A program made the position numbers and the translations under genes. From assembly GCF_029581195.1 (NCBI RefSeq), contig NZ_CP120737.1:4317001-4381000 (forward strand): a stretch of DNA of 64,000 bases, written 5' to 3'. The notes beneath the pieces were generated by a model. It did no database searches. It was not told the DNA's origin and saw nothing but the letters and a program-made list of their open reading frames with translations. Positions 43,944 to 52,613 of the stretch are shown here, in pieces. Within the stretch, counting starts at the first letter, position 1. Every line of letters begins with the position of its first letter. The stretch comes from Solwaraspora sp. WMMD791 (lineage in GTDB: Bacteria > Actinomycetota > Actinomycetes > Mycobacteriales > Micromonosporaceae).

Positions 43944-45524
43944 ATGTTCGTAAGCACATCCCGGCGGCGCCACTCGGCCCGCCTGGGAGTTTCCTTGGTG
44001 GCCGCCGGCGCGCTGCTCGCCGCCGTGCCGACCGCCGCGTCGGCGCAGAGCGAGGACGGCTACCTCGAGTTCTGGCTGAACGATGTCACCATCGGCGGTC
44101 CCGGTTCCCCCGGCAAGTACGTCCCCGCGCAGATCTACCTGAGCGAGGGGATCGTCGATCCGCTGGTCACCGTCGACGTCTCCGGCCTGGCCGGCGTCGT
44201 CGACGTGGAGTTCCCGTCCGAATGCGCCGCCGACGCCGGGACCGTGACCTGCGAGTTGGATCTGTTCGACGCCGACCCGTACGGCTCCTTCGTGATGCCG
44301 ATCGGCCTGGCCGCCGCCAGCGGCGCCGACGTCGGCGACAGCGCGACGATCAGTTGGACGGCTACCGCGGCCAACGCCGGCGACAACTCCGGTTCGGCGA
44401 CGATCACCCTCGGCGACGGCCCTGACCTGGTGGTCACCACCGGCGGCGAGGACCTCGGGTTGCTACCGCCAGGTCAGCCCGTCGCGGTGCCGATCGAGGG
44501 CTACAACGCCGGCAACCAGGCGATCGACGGCCTGCAGTTGACCATCGACGTCGCCTCCAGCGAGTTCGGCCAGTACGACAACTGCGTGTACACCAGCTAC
44601 CCGCTCTCCAACTACGCGGTCTGCGACATCGCCCTCGAGCTGGAGCCGGGCGACGGCTTCGAGATCGTCGACGGGTTCGAGGTCACGCCGACCGAGGCCG
44701 CGCTGCGCGAGCACCTCATCTACACGGTGCTGCCCGCTGGCGAGGTCAGCCTGTCCAGCCGGGCTGAGCTGACCCGGGGCAGCGGCGCGACCCTGCGGGC
44801 GGTCGCCACCGGCAGCCGGGTGGCCAGCCGGTCGGCCGCCGACCTCGACGAGTCGGACAACTACGGCACGGTGCTCCTCAATGTCGACAACCAGGCCGAT
44901 TTCGCAGTGACCGGTGCCGAGGCCAGCGGCGCGGTCGGCGACGAGGTCGAGGTGACCCTCGGGCTGACCAACCTCGGGCCGGGCACGGTGTTGGACCGGT
45001 CCGGCGAGCCCGCCGCCTACTTCGCCTTCCACACCCCGGAAGGCACCGAGGTCACCGAGGTGCCGGAGGGCTGCCGCACCGCGCACACGCCGGAGGAGTC
45101 CGGTGACCAGGTGCCCGGCGCGGACTGGTACATCTGCCGCAGTCCCTTGATCATCATCAAGGCCGGTGAGGAGTTCGAGCACACCTTCACGCTGCTGATC
45201 AACGAGGTGATCCCGGACGCCGAGGGCCTGGTCGAGGCGGTCAACTACGGCGGCCTGCCGGAGTTGCGCCACGACCGGAACCCGGACAACAACGAGGCGC
45301 TGGTGCTGATCAACCCGACCGGCGAGCACCCGGGCACCGGCGGCGGGTCCGGTGGTGGTGGCGGTGCCGGCGACGGCGGGCTGCCGGTCACCGGCGCGCA
45401 GGCCGGGCTGGTCGCGGCCGGTGGTGCCGCGATCCTGGTCGTCGGTGTGGCAGTCTTCCTGCTCGGCCGACGCAAGCGGGTCGTGCTGGTCACCGGCGAC
45501 GACGAGACCGACTCGTCGAAGTAG
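43944..45524 (+). CDS. LPxTG-anchored secreted surface protein
   Basis: 526 residues. ATG 43944 has AAGGA five bases upstream and a signal peptide ending near AASA. The ectodomain consists of beta-rich repeats that resemble CARDB/DUF11-like Ig folds (for example DNQADFAVTGAEASGAVGDEVEVTLGLTNLGPG), with several Cys. After a Gly-rich spacer the C-terminus has LPVTGAQ, a hydrophobic helix and RRKR, a complete sortase sorting signal. It is probably linked to the cell wall. No sortase gene is in the window; ligand and role are unknown. Confidence 0.85.
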   Translation: MFVSTSRRRHSARLGVSLVAAGALLAAVPTAASAQSEDGYLEFWLNDVTIGGPGSPGKYVPAQIYLSEGIVDPLVTVDVSGLAGVVDVEFPSECAADAGTVTCELDLFDADPYGSFVMPIGLAAASGADVGDSATISWTATAANAGDNSGSATITLGDGPDLVVTTGGEDLGLLPPGQPVAVPIEGYNAGNQAIDGLQLTIDVASSEFGQYDNCVYTSYPLSNYAVCDIALELEPGDGFEIVDGFEVTPTEAALREHLIYTVLPAGEVSLSSRAELTRGSGATLRAVATGSRVASRSAADLDESDNYGTVLLNVDNQADFAVTGAEASGAVGDEVEVTLGLTNLGPGTVLDRSGEPAAYFAFHTPEGTEVTEVPEGCRTAHTPEESGDQVPGADWYICRSPLIIIKAGEEFEHTFTLLINEVIPDAEGLVEAVNYGGLPELRHDRNPDNNEALVLINPTGEHPGTGGGSGGGGGAGDGGLPVTGAQAGLVAAGGAAILVVGVAVFLLGRRKRVVLVTGDDETDSSK

Positions 45525-45548
45525 CGCGTCGCCGGCCGGTGGTCGGGT

Positions 45549-45602
45549 CCGGGGCGGGTGTGCATCGGTCGGAGGTACTCCGACCGATGACCCCCGCCCC
45601 GG
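45549..45602. terminator. Large bidirectional hairpin between convergent genes
   Basis: CATCGGTCGGAG (45563-45674 region start) pairs perfectly with CTCCGACCGATG across a GTA loop; the inner stem spans 45563-45589. An outer stem, CCGGGGCGGG with CCCGCCCCGG (45549-45558 and 45593-45602), extends it. It sits between the stops of the surface-protein gene and ccsB and can terminate transcription from both sides. Confidence 0.8.
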
Positions 45603-45634
45603 TCGTCAGCGGGCGAGATGTGCCCCGACCGGCG

Positions 45635-46678
45635 TCAGGCGTACGAGTGCAGGCTCTCGAAGAAGTAGTTGACGCCGATCAGGTTCATCAGCATCGTGAG
45701 GAACCCGAGGATCGCGATCCAGGTGACGGTGGTCCGCCGTACGCTCGGGGTGGCCCGGGCGTGCAGGTAGCCGGCGTAGACCACCCAGGAGATGAACGCC
45801 CAGGTCTCCTTCGGGTCCCAGGCCCACGGCCGGGACCAGGCGTGTTCGGCCCAGATCGCCCCGGCGATCACCGCGAAGGTGAAGACCGGGAAGCCGATCG
45901 CGTGCAGCCCGAAGGTGAGCCGTTCCAGCGACACCGCCGCCGGCACCCGCTTGGCCAGCAGGTACGGGAACCCGCGCCGGCCCTGCTCGTACCCGTGGCG
46001 CAGCAGGAACATCGCGGCCGGAATCGACCCGAGCAGCAGCACCCCGGACGACGCCATGATCGTCGAGACGTGGATGGCGTACCAGTAGGACTCCAGCGCC
46101 GGCACCAGCGGGGTGATCGGGGTGTAGAAGACCAGCCCGGCCAGGCCGAGCAGGGCGACCATCACCAGGGCGACGAACAGCCCGAGTGGGCGCAGCGACG
46201 GATGCCGGTAGACCATCACCAGCCAGGCGGCGACACCGACGAAGGTGATGGCCAGCACGTACTCGTACATGTTGCCCCACGGCAGCCGCTCGGCGGCGAC
46301 ACCCCGGGCGACCAGGGCGGCGAGGTGCACCAGCGCGCCGAGGACCGTCGCGCCGATGGCGAACCAGCCGGCGAGTCCGACGCGGGCCCAGCCGGTCCGC
46401 TCCGGCGATTCCGGCTTCAGCCCGGCCGGGCCGCCCGAGGTCGGCGCTTTGGAGACCGGACCGTCCGAGACCAGGTCGTCGGCGGCGCCCGGCACCACGG
46501 CGGCCACCGTCGGCGACGACCCGCCGACGGTGGCGGTGGCGAGTTCCCGGTCGCGGGCGGCGACCGGCGCGCTCCGCCGGCTGCCGCTGCCGAAACCGGC
46601 CTCGACCGCGTGACAGATCATCGCGAACAGGTACGCGAAGATCGTGACGACCAGGAGTTGGTCGGACAGCTCTGCCAT
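45635..46678 (-). CDS. ccsB: Cytochrome c biogenesis protein CcsB (CcsA/CcmC family)
   Basis: 347 residues from ATG 46678, which overlaps the ResB stop as TGATG; GTG 46681 is an alternative. About eight helices with the heme-handling tryptophan motif WAWDPKETWAFISW and flanking histidines, as in System II heme transporters. A hydrophilic insert of about 65 residues follows the first helix. Together with ResB it exports heme and ligates it to CXXCH apocytochromes on the outer face of the membrane. It is the last gene of the hemL operon. Confidence 0.95.
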   Translation of the reverse strand: MAELSDQLLVVTIFAYLFAMICHAVEAGFGSGSRRSAPVAARDRELATATVGGSSPTVAAVVPGAADDLVSDGPVSKAPTSGGPAGLKPESPERTGWARVGLAGWFAIGATVLGALVHLAALVARGVAAERLPWGNMYEYVLAITFVGVAAWLVMVYRHPSLRPLGLFVALVMVALLGLAGLVFYTPITPLVPALESYWYAIHVSTIMASSGVLLLGSIPAAMFLLRHGYEQGRRGFPYLLAKRVPAAVSLERLTFGLHAIGFPVFTFAVIAGAIWAEHAWSRPWAWDPKETWAFISWVVYAGYLHARATPSVRRTTVTWIAILGFLTMLMNLIGVNYFFESLHSYA

Positions 46679-48237
46679 CACTGCGTTCCTTCCCGTGGCG
46701 GGCCGGCACCACCGACCGCCCGGACGAGCTCCCGGAACTCGTCGCCGAACCCGGGATGGTCGGTACGCGGCAGCCCACCGGCCTCGATGACGCTACTACC
46801 GGTTGTCGTGGAGCCGTCGCCGGGGGCGGCCGGTGTGACCCGGAACCACACCCGACGCCGCCGGACGAACAGCGACGGCATCAACCCGGCCAGCAGCAGC
46901 ACCGAGCTGGCCAGCAGCAGTCCGCTGCCCGGATCGTGGCGTACGGAGAGGGTGACGTACTGCGTGATGTCCAGGAACTCGATGCTGGTGCCGTCGTCCA
47001 GGGTCATCGTCTCGCCGACGCGCAGCAGTTGCGGATCACCGACCGGCAGCAGCCGGCCGGCCTCCACCTGGCTCTGGTCGATGCGGTAGACCGAGCCGGG
47101 GATGCCGGCGTCCAGACCGAGGTTGCCCCGGTACGCCCACAGCATCAGCGCCGGGTCACGCAGCTCGGGATGGGTGGAGCGGACGTACGGCGCCTGCTGC
47201 GGGGCGGTCGGCAGGAACAGTCCTTCGAACGCGACCTGCAGGTCAGGGTCCCGCTCGCCGGTGGCCGGGTCGACGTTGGCGTCCGGGAAGCTCGCCACGC
47301 CCTCGCTGGTGATCATGTCGTCGACGGCCAGGAACGGTGCGGTGACCGTCTGCGCCTGCCCGTACCGGTCGGTGTAGCGCAGCACCGGGACGTAGCCGTG
47401 GCCGAGCAGGTAGACGTTGGCGTCGTCGAGCCGCAGCGGCGAGTTCACCGAGAACGTCGCCTCGCGGGGGGCACCGCCACCTTCGTCGACCCGTACCTCG
47501 GCGGTGTAGCTGTCCGGTTGGCCGGTCTCCAGGAAGGTGGCGGTGAAATCGGTCAGCTCGAGGCAGAACCGGGGCAGGTCGGTGTCGGCGACCCGCGGGC
47601 CGAGGCCGTACTCGTCGTACTGCTGGACCGTGTTGCAGAACGCGGTCTCCGGGCCGGCGACCAGCAGTCGGTTGCCGTGCCAGCCGTACCACGAACCGAG
47701 CGCGACGCCGCACAGGACGGCGACCAGCGACAGGTGGAAGACCAGGTTGCCGGTCTCCTTCAGGTGGCCCTTCTCGGCGTTGACGGTGTCGCCGGTGACG
47801 GTGACCCGCCAGCGGCGCCGTCGCAGCTGCGCGGCGATCGCAGTCACGTCACCGGGGCCGGTCCAGCTGGCGTGCTGCGGCAGCCGGTCCAGCCGGCGGG
47901 GCGCGGCCGGCGGCGCGGCCCGCAGCGCGCGGACGTGGTCGCGCAGCCGGGGCACGATGCAGCCGACCAGCGAGGTGAACAGCAGCAGGTAGATCGCGGC
48001 GAACCAGGGTGCGGCGAAGACGTCGAACATGCCGAGCCGGTCCAGCACCGGGGCCAGCCGGGGGTTGTCCTGGAAGTAGGCGTTGACGTTTTCGATGTTG
48101 ACGTCCCGCTGCGGCAGCAGGGAGCCGGGGATGGCGGCGACCGCCAGGCAGAAGAGCAGGATCAGGGCGGTACGCATGCTGGTCAACTGCCGCCAGGAGT
48201 TGCGCAGCAGTGCCCGTACCGCATGGGACCGGGACAT
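46678..48237 (-). CDS. resB: ResB-like cytochrome c biogenesis protein
   Basis: 519 residues from ATG 48237, which overlaps the CcdA stop as TGATG. The N-terminus reads LRNSWRQLTSMRTALILLFCLAVAAIPGSLLPQR, the ResB signature. Three helices lie in the first 210 residues, then comes a large extracytoplasmic domain and a last helix near 440. ResB pairs with CcsB in System II to hold and deliver apocytochrome c and heme. Its C-terminal cytoplasmic tail of about 65 residues is variable. Confidence 0.93.
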   Translation of the reverse strand: MSRSHAVRALLRNSWRQLTSMRTALILLFCLAVAAIPGSLLPQRDVNIENVNAYFQDNPRLAPVLDRLGMFDVFAAPWFAAIYLLLFTSLVGCIVPRLRDHVRALRAAPPAAPRRLDRLPQHASWTGPGDVTAIAAQLRRRRWRVTVTGDTVNAEKGHLKETGNLVFHLSLVAVLCGVALGSWYGWHGNRLLVAGPETAFCNTVQQYDEYGLGPRVADTDLPRFCLELTDFTATFLETGQPDSYTAEVRVDEGGGAPREATFSVNSPLRLDDANVYLLGHGYVPVLRYTDRYGQAQTVTAPFLAVDDMITSEGVASFPDANVDPATGERDPDLQVAFEGLFLPTAPQQAPYVRSTHPELRDPALMLWAYRGNLGLDAGIPGSVYRIDQSQVEAGRLLPVGDPQLLRVGETMTLDDGTSIEFLDITQYVTLSVRHDPGSGLLLASSVLLLAGLMPSLFVRRRRVWFRVTPAAPGDGSTTTGSSVIEAGGLPRTDHPGFGDEFRELVRAVGGAGPPREGTQ

Positions 48238-49001
48238 CAGATCCCGACCTCGCCGGATCCGACGGTGGCCTGCAGCCAGATGACGAAGCTGCTCCAGGCG
48301 CCGGTGACCAGCGCCGTCCCGACTCCGATCAGCATGACACCGCCGATGCGGGTGACCCACTGGCTGTTGCGGCGGATCACCGTGAAGACGCCGAGCAGCC
48401 GACGGAACGCCAACCCGAAGATGACGAACGGCAGCCCGAGGCCGAGGCAGTACGCGACCGCCAGGGCGACGGCCCGGTCGGTCTTGCCGCTGACGGTCGC
48501 CATGCCGATCACCGCGCCGAGGGTCGGGCTGACGCAGGGGGTCCAGGACAGGGCGAAGACCGCGCCGAACACCGGGGCCCCGACCAGCCCGGCTTCCGGC
48601 AGCCGGTGCATCCGGATCTCCCGCTGCATCCCGGGCACCAGGCCGAGGAAGGCCAGGCCGAACAGCACGATCAGCAGACCGACGCCGATCTCGACGGGCC
48701 GCTGGTAGACGAACAGGTAGCGGCCGACGCCGGCCATCAGGATCGCCGTCAGGGTGAAGACCAGGGTGAACCCGCCGACGAACAGCAGGGTGCCGGCCAG
48801 CACCCGGCCGTACCGACGGGCGGAGTCGCCGCCGGCGGAGTCCAGGTCGGAGCCGGCCAGCCCGGTGACGTAGGAGAGGTAGCCGGGGGTCAGCGGCAGG
48901 ATGCAGGGCGACAGGAAGCTGACCAGCCCGGCGAGCGCGGCCAGACCGAGCGCGACCAGCACCGGTCCGCCCCGGGTGATCTCGGCGAAGGTCTCACCCA
49001 T
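48237..49001 (-). CDS. ccdA: Thiol-disulfide transport protein CcdA
   Basis: 254 residues from ATG 49001, overlapping the TlpA stop by eight bases. Six helices; the two redox-active cysteines lie in LSPCILPLTPGYLSYVTG and LSWTPCVSPTLGAVIG, each Pro-Cys as in CcdA/DsbD. It carries reducing equivalents across the membrane to the extracytoplasmic thioredoxin encoded just upstream, keeping apocytochrome cysteines reduced for heme attachment. Confidence 0.95.
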   Translation of the reverse strand: MGETFAEITRGGPVLVALGLAALAGLVSFLSPCILPLTPGYLSYVTGLAGSDLDSAGGDSARRYGRVLAGTLLFVGGFTLVFTLTAILMAGVGRYLFVYQRPVEIGVGLLIVLFGLAFLGLVPGMQREIRMHRLPEAGLVGAPVFGAVFALSWTPCVSPTLGAVIGMATVSGKTDRAVALAVAYCLGLGLPFVIFGLAFRRLLGVFTVIRRNSQWVTRIGGVMLIGVGTALVTGAWSSFVIWLQATVGSGEVGI

Positions 49002-49569
49002 CGACCGGTTCCGCACTGATCGCTTCTGCGGCGATCTGTTCGACGATCGGCTGCAGGTCGTCCTGGCGGACCGCCTCGCGGACCACGACGGCGATCCGGC
49101 CGTTCCGGTCGACGACCATCGTCGCGGGGATGCTGTTCGGCGGGATGTTGAAGTCCAGCGCGAGCCGGCTGGACGGGTCGAACAGGCTCGGGTAGGTCAC
49201 CCGTCCGCGTTCGAAGGCGCGGGCCCGGTCGCGTTCGTCACGGACGTTGATGCCGACGAATTCGACGCCCTGGTCGCGGGTGGCCTGGTAGGTGGCTTCG
49301 AGGTCGGCGGCCTCGGCCCGGCAGGGTGGGCACCACGACCCCCAGAAGTTGATCACCACGACCTGGCCGCGCAGCGCCGCCGCGTCGAGGGTGCCACCGT
49401 CGAGCAGTTCGAGGTCCAGTTGCGGTGCCGGTGGCCGGTCGTCGCCGACGCAGCGGATCACGCCCTGCCCGTCGGTGTCGCAGTCGGTGGCCCAGTCGCT
49501 GGCGGTGCAGCCGGTCAGGGCGAGTACGGCGGCCACCGCCGCCGCCACCGACGCCCGTCGCAACCGCAT
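48994..49569 (-). CDS. TlpA/ResA-type thioredoxin lipoprotein
   Basis: 191 residues. The signal sequence ends in the lipobox LTGC (Cys21), so it is a membrane-anchored lipoprotein. The redox motif is WCPPC (Cys80, Cys83) in VVVINFWGSWCPPCRAEA, and a cis-Pro region follows in NSIPATMVVDRNG. It reduces apocytochrome thiols, receiving electrons from CcdA. Gene overlaps on both sides indicate co-translation. Confidence 0.93.
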   Translation of the reverse strand: MRLRRASVAAAVAAVLALTGCTASDWATDCDTDGQGVIRCVGDDRPPAPQLDLELLDGGTLDAAALRGQVVVINFWGSWCPPCRAEAADLEATYQATRDQGVEFVGINVRDERDRARAFERGRVTYPSLFDPSSRLALDFNIPPNSIPATMVVDRNGRIAVVVREAVRQDDLQPIVEQIAAEAISAEPVDG

Positions 49570-49570
49570 G

Positions 49571-50218
49571 TCAGGCGCCCTTGGCGGTCCGCGCCGACGG
49601 GGACATCGCGATCAGGTGGGCGGCCGGCTCGGAGTAGCCGATGCCGACCACCTTGGCGTCCTCGAAGTGGATCGAGGTCAGGCTGGCCAGGGCGCACTGG
49701 CGACGCCGCGGGTCGTGCCAGAGCCGCTTGCGCTCCAGGTAGCGGCGCAGGGTCCAGATCGGCAGCTGGTGGGAGACGCAGACCGCCTCGTGGCCTTCGG
49801 CCGCCACCCGGGCCGCGTGCACGGCGGCGAACATCCGTTCGGCGATCACCGTGTAGGCCTCCCCCCAGGACGGGGTGACCGGGTCCCGCAGCACCCACCA
49901 GTTGCGCGGGTCGCGGAACGACCCGTCGCCCGGAGAGACCCGGCGCCCTTCGAACCAGTTCGCGGACTCGATCAGCCGCTCGTCAACCGACACCGGCAGC
50001 CGGAACTGGGCCGCGATCGGCTCGGCGGTCTCCTGGGCGCGCTCCAGCGGGCTGGCGACCACGTGCACCACGTCCCGGTCGGCGAGCGCCTGGCTGGCCG
50101 CTTTCGCCATCTGCACGCCCAGCTCGGACAGCCGGAAGCCGGGCAGCCGACCATAGAGGATCTTGGTCGGGTTGTGCACCTCGCCGTGCCGCAGGACGTG
50201 GACCACCGTACGCTTCAT
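49571..50218 (-). CDS. Histidine phosphatase family protein
   Basis: 215 residues. The RHG motif is VLRHGEVHNP, and the second His lies in AVCVSHQLPIWTL. A phosphoglycerate-mutase-like phosphatase sits at this position in the mycobacterial hemL-ccs cluster (Rv0525 in M. tuberculosis), so its place is conserved, but its substrate is not known. It starts three bases after the hemL stop. Confidence 0.92.
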   Translation of the reverse strand: MKRTVVHVLRHGEVHNPTKILYGRLPGFRLSELGVQMAKAASQALADRDVVHVVASPLERAQETAEPIAAQFRLPVSVDERLIESANWFEGRRVSPGDGSFRDPRNWWVLRDPVTPSWGEAYTVIAERMFAAVHAARVAAEGHEAVCVSHQLPIWTLRRYLERKRLWHDPRRRQCALASLTSIHFEDAKVVGIGYSEPAAHLIAMSPSARTAKGA

Positions 50219-50221
50219 CCG

Positions 50222-51571
50222 CTAATCCCTCACCGTCCGCAGGTCACCGGCGGCGGCTGCGGCCGCAGCCGCGGCCGGCAACGCGGCGGCCAGTTGCTCC
50301 AGGGCGGCGTCGTCGATCGCCGCCGAGACGAACCATGCTTCGAACGCGCTGGGGGGCAGATAGACGCCGTGCGCGAGCATCGCGTGGAAGAAGGCCCGGT
50401 AGGCGTCGGTGTCCTGGGTCCGGGCGCTCGCGTAGTCGGTGACTTCGGCGTCGGTGAAGAAGATGGAGAACATGGTGCCGGCGGTGGAGAGCCGATGCGG
50501 TACGCCGGCGGCGCGCAGCGCCTCGGTGGCCATCGTCGCGACCTGGGTGGCGGTGTCGGCCAGTCGCCGGTAGAGGTCGGCGTCGGCCAACCGCAGGGTG
50601 GCCAGACCCGCAGCGCAGGCCAGTGGGTTCCCGGAGAGGGTGCCGGCCTGGTAGACCGGACCGGCCGGGGCCAGCTGCGCCATGATCTCGGCCCGGCCGC
50701 CGAACGCCGCCGCCGGCAGGCCGCCGCCCATCACCTTGCCGTACGTGTAGATGTCGGCGTCGGCCGGATCCAGCTCGGCCCAGCCGCCCCGGGCGACCCG
50801 GAAACCGGTCATCACCTCGTCGACGATGAGCAACGCGCCGTGCGCGTGAGCGATCCGGGCCAACGCGGCGTTGAAGCCGGGCGCGGGGGCGACCACGCCC
50901 ATGTTGCCGGCCGCCGCCTCGGTGACGATCGCGGCGATCTGGTCGCCGTACGCGGCGAACGCCTCCTGCACCGCCGCCACGTCGTTGTACGGCAGCACGA
51001 TCGTCTCGCTGGCCGCGGCACCGGTGACGCCGGGCGAGTCGGGCAGCCCCAGGGTGGCCACTCCGCTGCCGGCGGCGGCGAGCAACGCGTCGACGTGACC
51101 GTGGTAGCAGCCGGCGAACTTGACGATGCGCGACCGGCCGGTGTGGCCACGGGCCAGGCGGATCGCCGACATCGTCGCCTCGGTGCCGGAGTTGACCAGC
51201 CGGACCTGCTCGACCGGGGTCCGCTCGACGATCTCCGTGGCCAGCTCCACCTCACCGGGGGTGGGCGTGCCGAAGCTGGTGCCCAGCGCGGCGGCCCGGC
51301 CGATCGCGGCGACCACCTCGGGGTGGGCGTGGCCGAGGATCAGCGGGCCCCAGGAGCAGACCAGGTCGAGGTAGCGGCGGTCGTCCGCATCGAACAGCCA
51401 TGGTCCGCTGCCGCGCACCATGAAGCGGGGCGTCCCGCCGACCGCCCGGAAGGCGCGCACGGGTGAATTGACCCCGCCGGGGACGATCGAGCTGGCGCGG
51501 TCGAACAGGGCCTGGGAAGCGGGCGCGTCAGCCGGGTACGGGCGGGCGCCGGCGGTGTCGGTGGCAGTCAC
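50222..51571 (-). CDS. hemL: Glutamate-1-semialdehyde 2,1-aminomutase HemL
   Basis: 449 residues from GTG 51571; a longer frame to 51610 would add a tail not seen in the family. It begins [24 protein letters not shown], the typical HemL start. The PLP lysine is Lys279 in [18 protein letters not shown]. It has [17 protein letters not shown] and a [13 protein letters not shown] loop. The enzyme converts glutamate-1-semialdehyde to 5-aminolevulinate for heme. Heading the cytochrome c maturation genes, it links heme supply to use. An Ala-rich tract closes the protein. Confidence 0.97.
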   Translation of the reverse strand: MTATDTAGARPYPADAPASQALFDRASSIVPGGVNSPVRAFRAVGGTPRFMVRGSGPWLFDADDRRYLDLVCSWGPLILGHAHPEVVAAIGRAAALGTSFGTPTPGEVELATEIVERTPVEQVRLVNSGTEATMSAIRLARGHTGRSRIVKFAGCYHGHVDALLAAAGSGVATLGLPDSPGVTGAAASETIVLPYNDVAAVQEAFAAYGDQIAAIVTEAAAGNMGVVAPAPGFNAALARIAHAHGALLIVDEVMTGFRVARGGWAELDPADADIYTYGKVMGGGLPAAAFGGRAEIMAQLAPAGPVYQAGTLSGNPLACAAGLATLRLADADLYRRLADTATQVATMATEALRAAGVPHRLSTAGTMFSIFFTDAEVTDYASARTQDTDAYRAFFHAMLAHGVYLPPSAFEAWFVSAAIDDAALEQLAAALPAAAAAAAAAGDLRTVRD

Positions 51572-51690
51572 GGCACTGCCATTGTGGCAGTCGCCCCCGT
51601 GGGGGTGCACATCCGCCCCGTGCCCAGCTCGCGGCCACCTGCGCCGGGCGTAGCCGGGCCCGGCTCGCCTGATCGCGATACGCTGGCCGG

Positions 51691-52008
51691 GTGGAGCGGG
51701 CGGAGCTGTCTATCGCGCTGCAGCGCACTTCCGACGAGGCGGTGCTCCGCCTCGCCGGTGAGATCGACATGCTCACCGCCACCCAGCTGACCAACACCGT
51801 CAACGAGCTGCTCAGCGACGCCCCGGCGCGGATCGTGCTGGACATGGGCGGGATCACCTTCTGTGACTCCCAGGGGCTGGGCACCCTGGTGGTGCTCACC
51901 CGTAAGGCGAGTCACGCCCAGAGCCTGCTGCTGCTCACCAATGTCGGCGAGTTCCTGCTCCGGGTGTTGAACATCACCGGGCTCCGCTCGGCGCTGACCA
52001 TCCGGTGA
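51691..52008 (+). CDS. STAS-domain anti-sigma factor antagonist
   Basis: 105 residues, GTG start. It is a single STAS fold with [15 protein letters not shown] and the phospho-acceptor serine Ser60 in [14 protein letters not shown]. Such proteins bind and sequester anti-sigma kinases when the Ser is unphosphorylated. It lies next to a response regulator, a hybrid kinase and an RsbW/SpoIIE-type fusion, so it probably belongs to a partner-switching circuit. A 29-base repeat begins at its stop codon. Confidence 0.92.
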   Translation: MERAELSIALQRTSDEAVLRLAGEIDMLTATQLTNTVNELLSDAPARIVLDMGGITFCDSQGLGTLVVLTRKASHAQSLLLLTNVGEFLLRVLNITGLRSALTIR

Positions 52009-52061
52009 CGGTCACGGCTACGCCGTGCCAAGCCATCCGGTGACGGTCACGGCTGCGCCGT
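51998..52061. repeat. 29-base direct repeat at two convergent gene ends
   Basis: CCATCCGGTGACGGTCACGG plus nine more bases occur at 51998-52026 and again at 52033-52061, with one mismatch. The first copy includes the STAS gene stop; the second includes the last codons of the response-regulator gene on the other strand. It looks like a local duplication of a gene end. Confidence 0.75.
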
Positions 52062-52613
52062 ACGGTCCCCGCCCCACCGGGCCGCCTCCAGCTCGTCGGC
52101 GACGGTCGCCGGGTCGGCGGCACCGGCCCGCAGCTGCCCGACCGCCCGGTCCACGGCGGCAACCAGCCCGCGCAGCTGCTCGTCGCGCTGGCGGACCAGG
52201 TCGGCCTGATTGGCCAGCTGCCGGTTCTTCACCCACAGGTCGACGAAGACGCCGACCTTCGCCCGCAGCACCCAGGGGTCGAACGGCTTGATCAGGTAGT
52301 CGACCGCGCCGGCGGCGTAACCGCGCAGCGCGAGCTGGTTGTCCCGGTCCGCGGCGGTCAGGAACAGGATCGGTACGTGCCGGGTCCGCTCCCGCCGCTT
52401 GATGTGGTTGGCGGTCTCGAAGCCGTCCATCTCCGGCATCTGCGCGTCGAGCAGGATCACCGCGAAGTCGTCGACGAGCAGCTGCTTCAACGCGGCCTCG
52501 CCGCTCTCCACGGCCACGGTCTGCACCGGCAGCCCCTGCAGGATCGCCTCCAACGCCATGAGGTTCTCCCGCCGGTCGTCCACCAGCAGTGCCTTCGCCG
52601 TCGCGGCGGTCAT
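52047..52613 (-). CDS. CheY-like response regulator with C-terminal helix
   Basis: 188 residues. The receiver domain has the acidic pair in LLVDDRREN, phospho-acceptor Asp56 (VILLDAQMPEMDGF), Thr in FLTAADR and Lys in LIKPFDPWVL. The C-terminal 60 residues are a Gln/Arg/Ala-rich helix without a DNA-binding or enzymatic domain. Its start overlaps the stop of the poly-HAMP hybrid kinase by one base, so it is its obvious phosphorylation partner. The last codons lie within a 29-base repeat. Confidence 0.93.
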   Translation of the reverse strand: MTAATAKALLVDDRRENLMALEAILQGLPVQTVAVESGEAALKQLLVDDFAVILLDAQMPEMDGFETANHIKRRERTRHVPILFLTAADRDNQLALRGYAAGAVDYLIKPFDPWVLRAKVGVFVDLWVKNRQLANQADLVRQRDEQLRGLVAAVDRAVGQLRAGAADPATVADELEAARWGGDRTAQP

